Positions 6,462-6,629 of a DNA stretch of 6,629 nucleotides are shown one piece after another. Below the pieces are notes generated by a model. The model was not told where the DNA came from. It did no database searches and saw only the letters and a program-made list of their open reading frames with translations. The stretch is from Syntrophaceae bacterium UBA1411 (GTDB lineage: Bacteria > Desulfobacterota > Syntrophia > Syntrophales > Smithellaceae), in contig DBPV01000025.1 of NCBI GenBank assembly GCA_002304995.1, positions 542-7,170 of the forward strand, written 5' to 3'. The position numbers and the translations under genes were made by a program. How positions within the stretch are numbered: the first letter of the stretch is position 1; each line of letters opens with the position of its first letter.

Positions 6462-6605
6462 ACGTTACAGTCCATGCATCAAATTTGAAAAATCCTTCTC
6501 CAATAATTGTTGTTGTCCTCGTTGTGTAATGTTATCGAAATATTTATGAAAATATTAAATTAAATTTTCGGCACGCTATCACGGATTTTTTTTTCTTTCA
6601 ATAGC

Positions 6606-6617
6606 TAAAATATTTTA
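6606..6617. repeat. 12-base AT palindrome in the leader
   Basis: TAAAATATTTTA is a perfect 12-base palindrome close to the right edge. In such AT-rich sequence it can arise by chance, but this kind of site may also bind a dimeric regulator. Confidence 0.2.
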
Positions 6618-6629
6618 TTTATTAAAAAA

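Larger units (their letters stand above)
6427..6629 (-). promoter_or_regulatory. AT-rich non-coding leader, probable operon promoter region
   Basis: The 203 bases upstream of the operon carry no credible gene. The outer part is very AT-rich: I count 16 G or C in the 89 bases of 6541-6629, far below the coding region. It carries long A/T runs and short palindromes. As the only sizeable gap ahead of the first gene, it most likely holds the operon promoter. I could not place a confident -35/-10 pair. The best weak candidate on the minus strand is TTGAAA, 17 bases, then TAGCGT, which matches the -10 consensus in only three of six positions. No convincing sigma-54 (GG-N10-GC) site was seen. The 5' gene beyond the window is unknown. 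Confidence 0.5.

Noticed and set aside
6462..6479. Tiny leader open frame on the minus strand (ATG CAT GGA CTG TAA) and another short one at about 6437-6448
   Set aside because: Four codons or fewer, with the nearest purine-rich stretch too far upstream; no reason to think these are translated leader peptides.
6570..6595. Possible plus-strand terminator: GC-containing stretch followed by a T9 run
   Set aside because: The GC part (GGCACGCTATCACGG) does not form an inverted repeat, and no plus-strand gene ends before it.

Overview
The window holds the assembly-machinery part of a type IV pilus operon whose gene order resembles the MSHA (mannose-sensitive haemagglutinin) pilus locus. All genes lie on the minus strand, so the operon reads from right to left. 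The mixed GC content, lysine-rich proteins, use of TTG and GTG starts, and an MSHA-type cluster with a PilM-PilN fusion suggest a Gram-negative, diderm proteobacterium-like organism, plausibly a deltaproteobacterium (Syntrophus/Smithella-like). That placement is inference from gene style only.

Layout in transcription order: a very AT-rich non-coding leader (6427-6629); a PilM-PilN (MshI-type) fusion protein starting with TTG (6426-4579); a PilO/MshJ-like inner-membrane protein (4576-4037); a small membrane-anchored PilP/MshK-like protein (4018-3530); an MshL/PilQ-type outer-membrane secretin, probably a lipoprotein, starting with GTG (3506-1905); an ExeA/MshM-type AAA ATPase with a transmembrane segment and a LysM-like periplasmic domain (1889-282); and the first 83 codons of a GspE/PilB/MshE-type assembly ATPase (251 to the left edge). 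Gaps between genes are 2, 18, 23, 15 and 30 bases, so one polycistronic message is likely. No terminator or second clear promoter was seen between genes.

How the parts fit: the PilMN fusion, PilO-like and PilP-like proteins would form the inner-membrane alignment complex linking the cytoplasmic motor to the secretin. The ExeA-like protein would use ATP in the cytoplasm and bind peptidoglycan in the periplasm to help place the secretin. The MshE-like ATPase would drive pilin polymerisation; its N-terminus carries two 24-residue MshEN motifs with the 5-residue spacer known for cyclic-di-GMP binding. The platform protein (PilC/MshG) and pilins are not in the window and are expected beyond position 1.

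The most notable points are the covalent PilM-PilN fusion with an eroded nucleotide pocket and a novel N-terminal extension, the LysM-like plus possible SPOR-like C-terminus of the ExeA homologue combined with no mshN gene between it and the ATPase, and the well-preserved MshEN tandem motif. I found no tRNA, rRNA, CRISPR array, insertion sequence or defence gene. This is a variant of a known machine, not a clearly new system.
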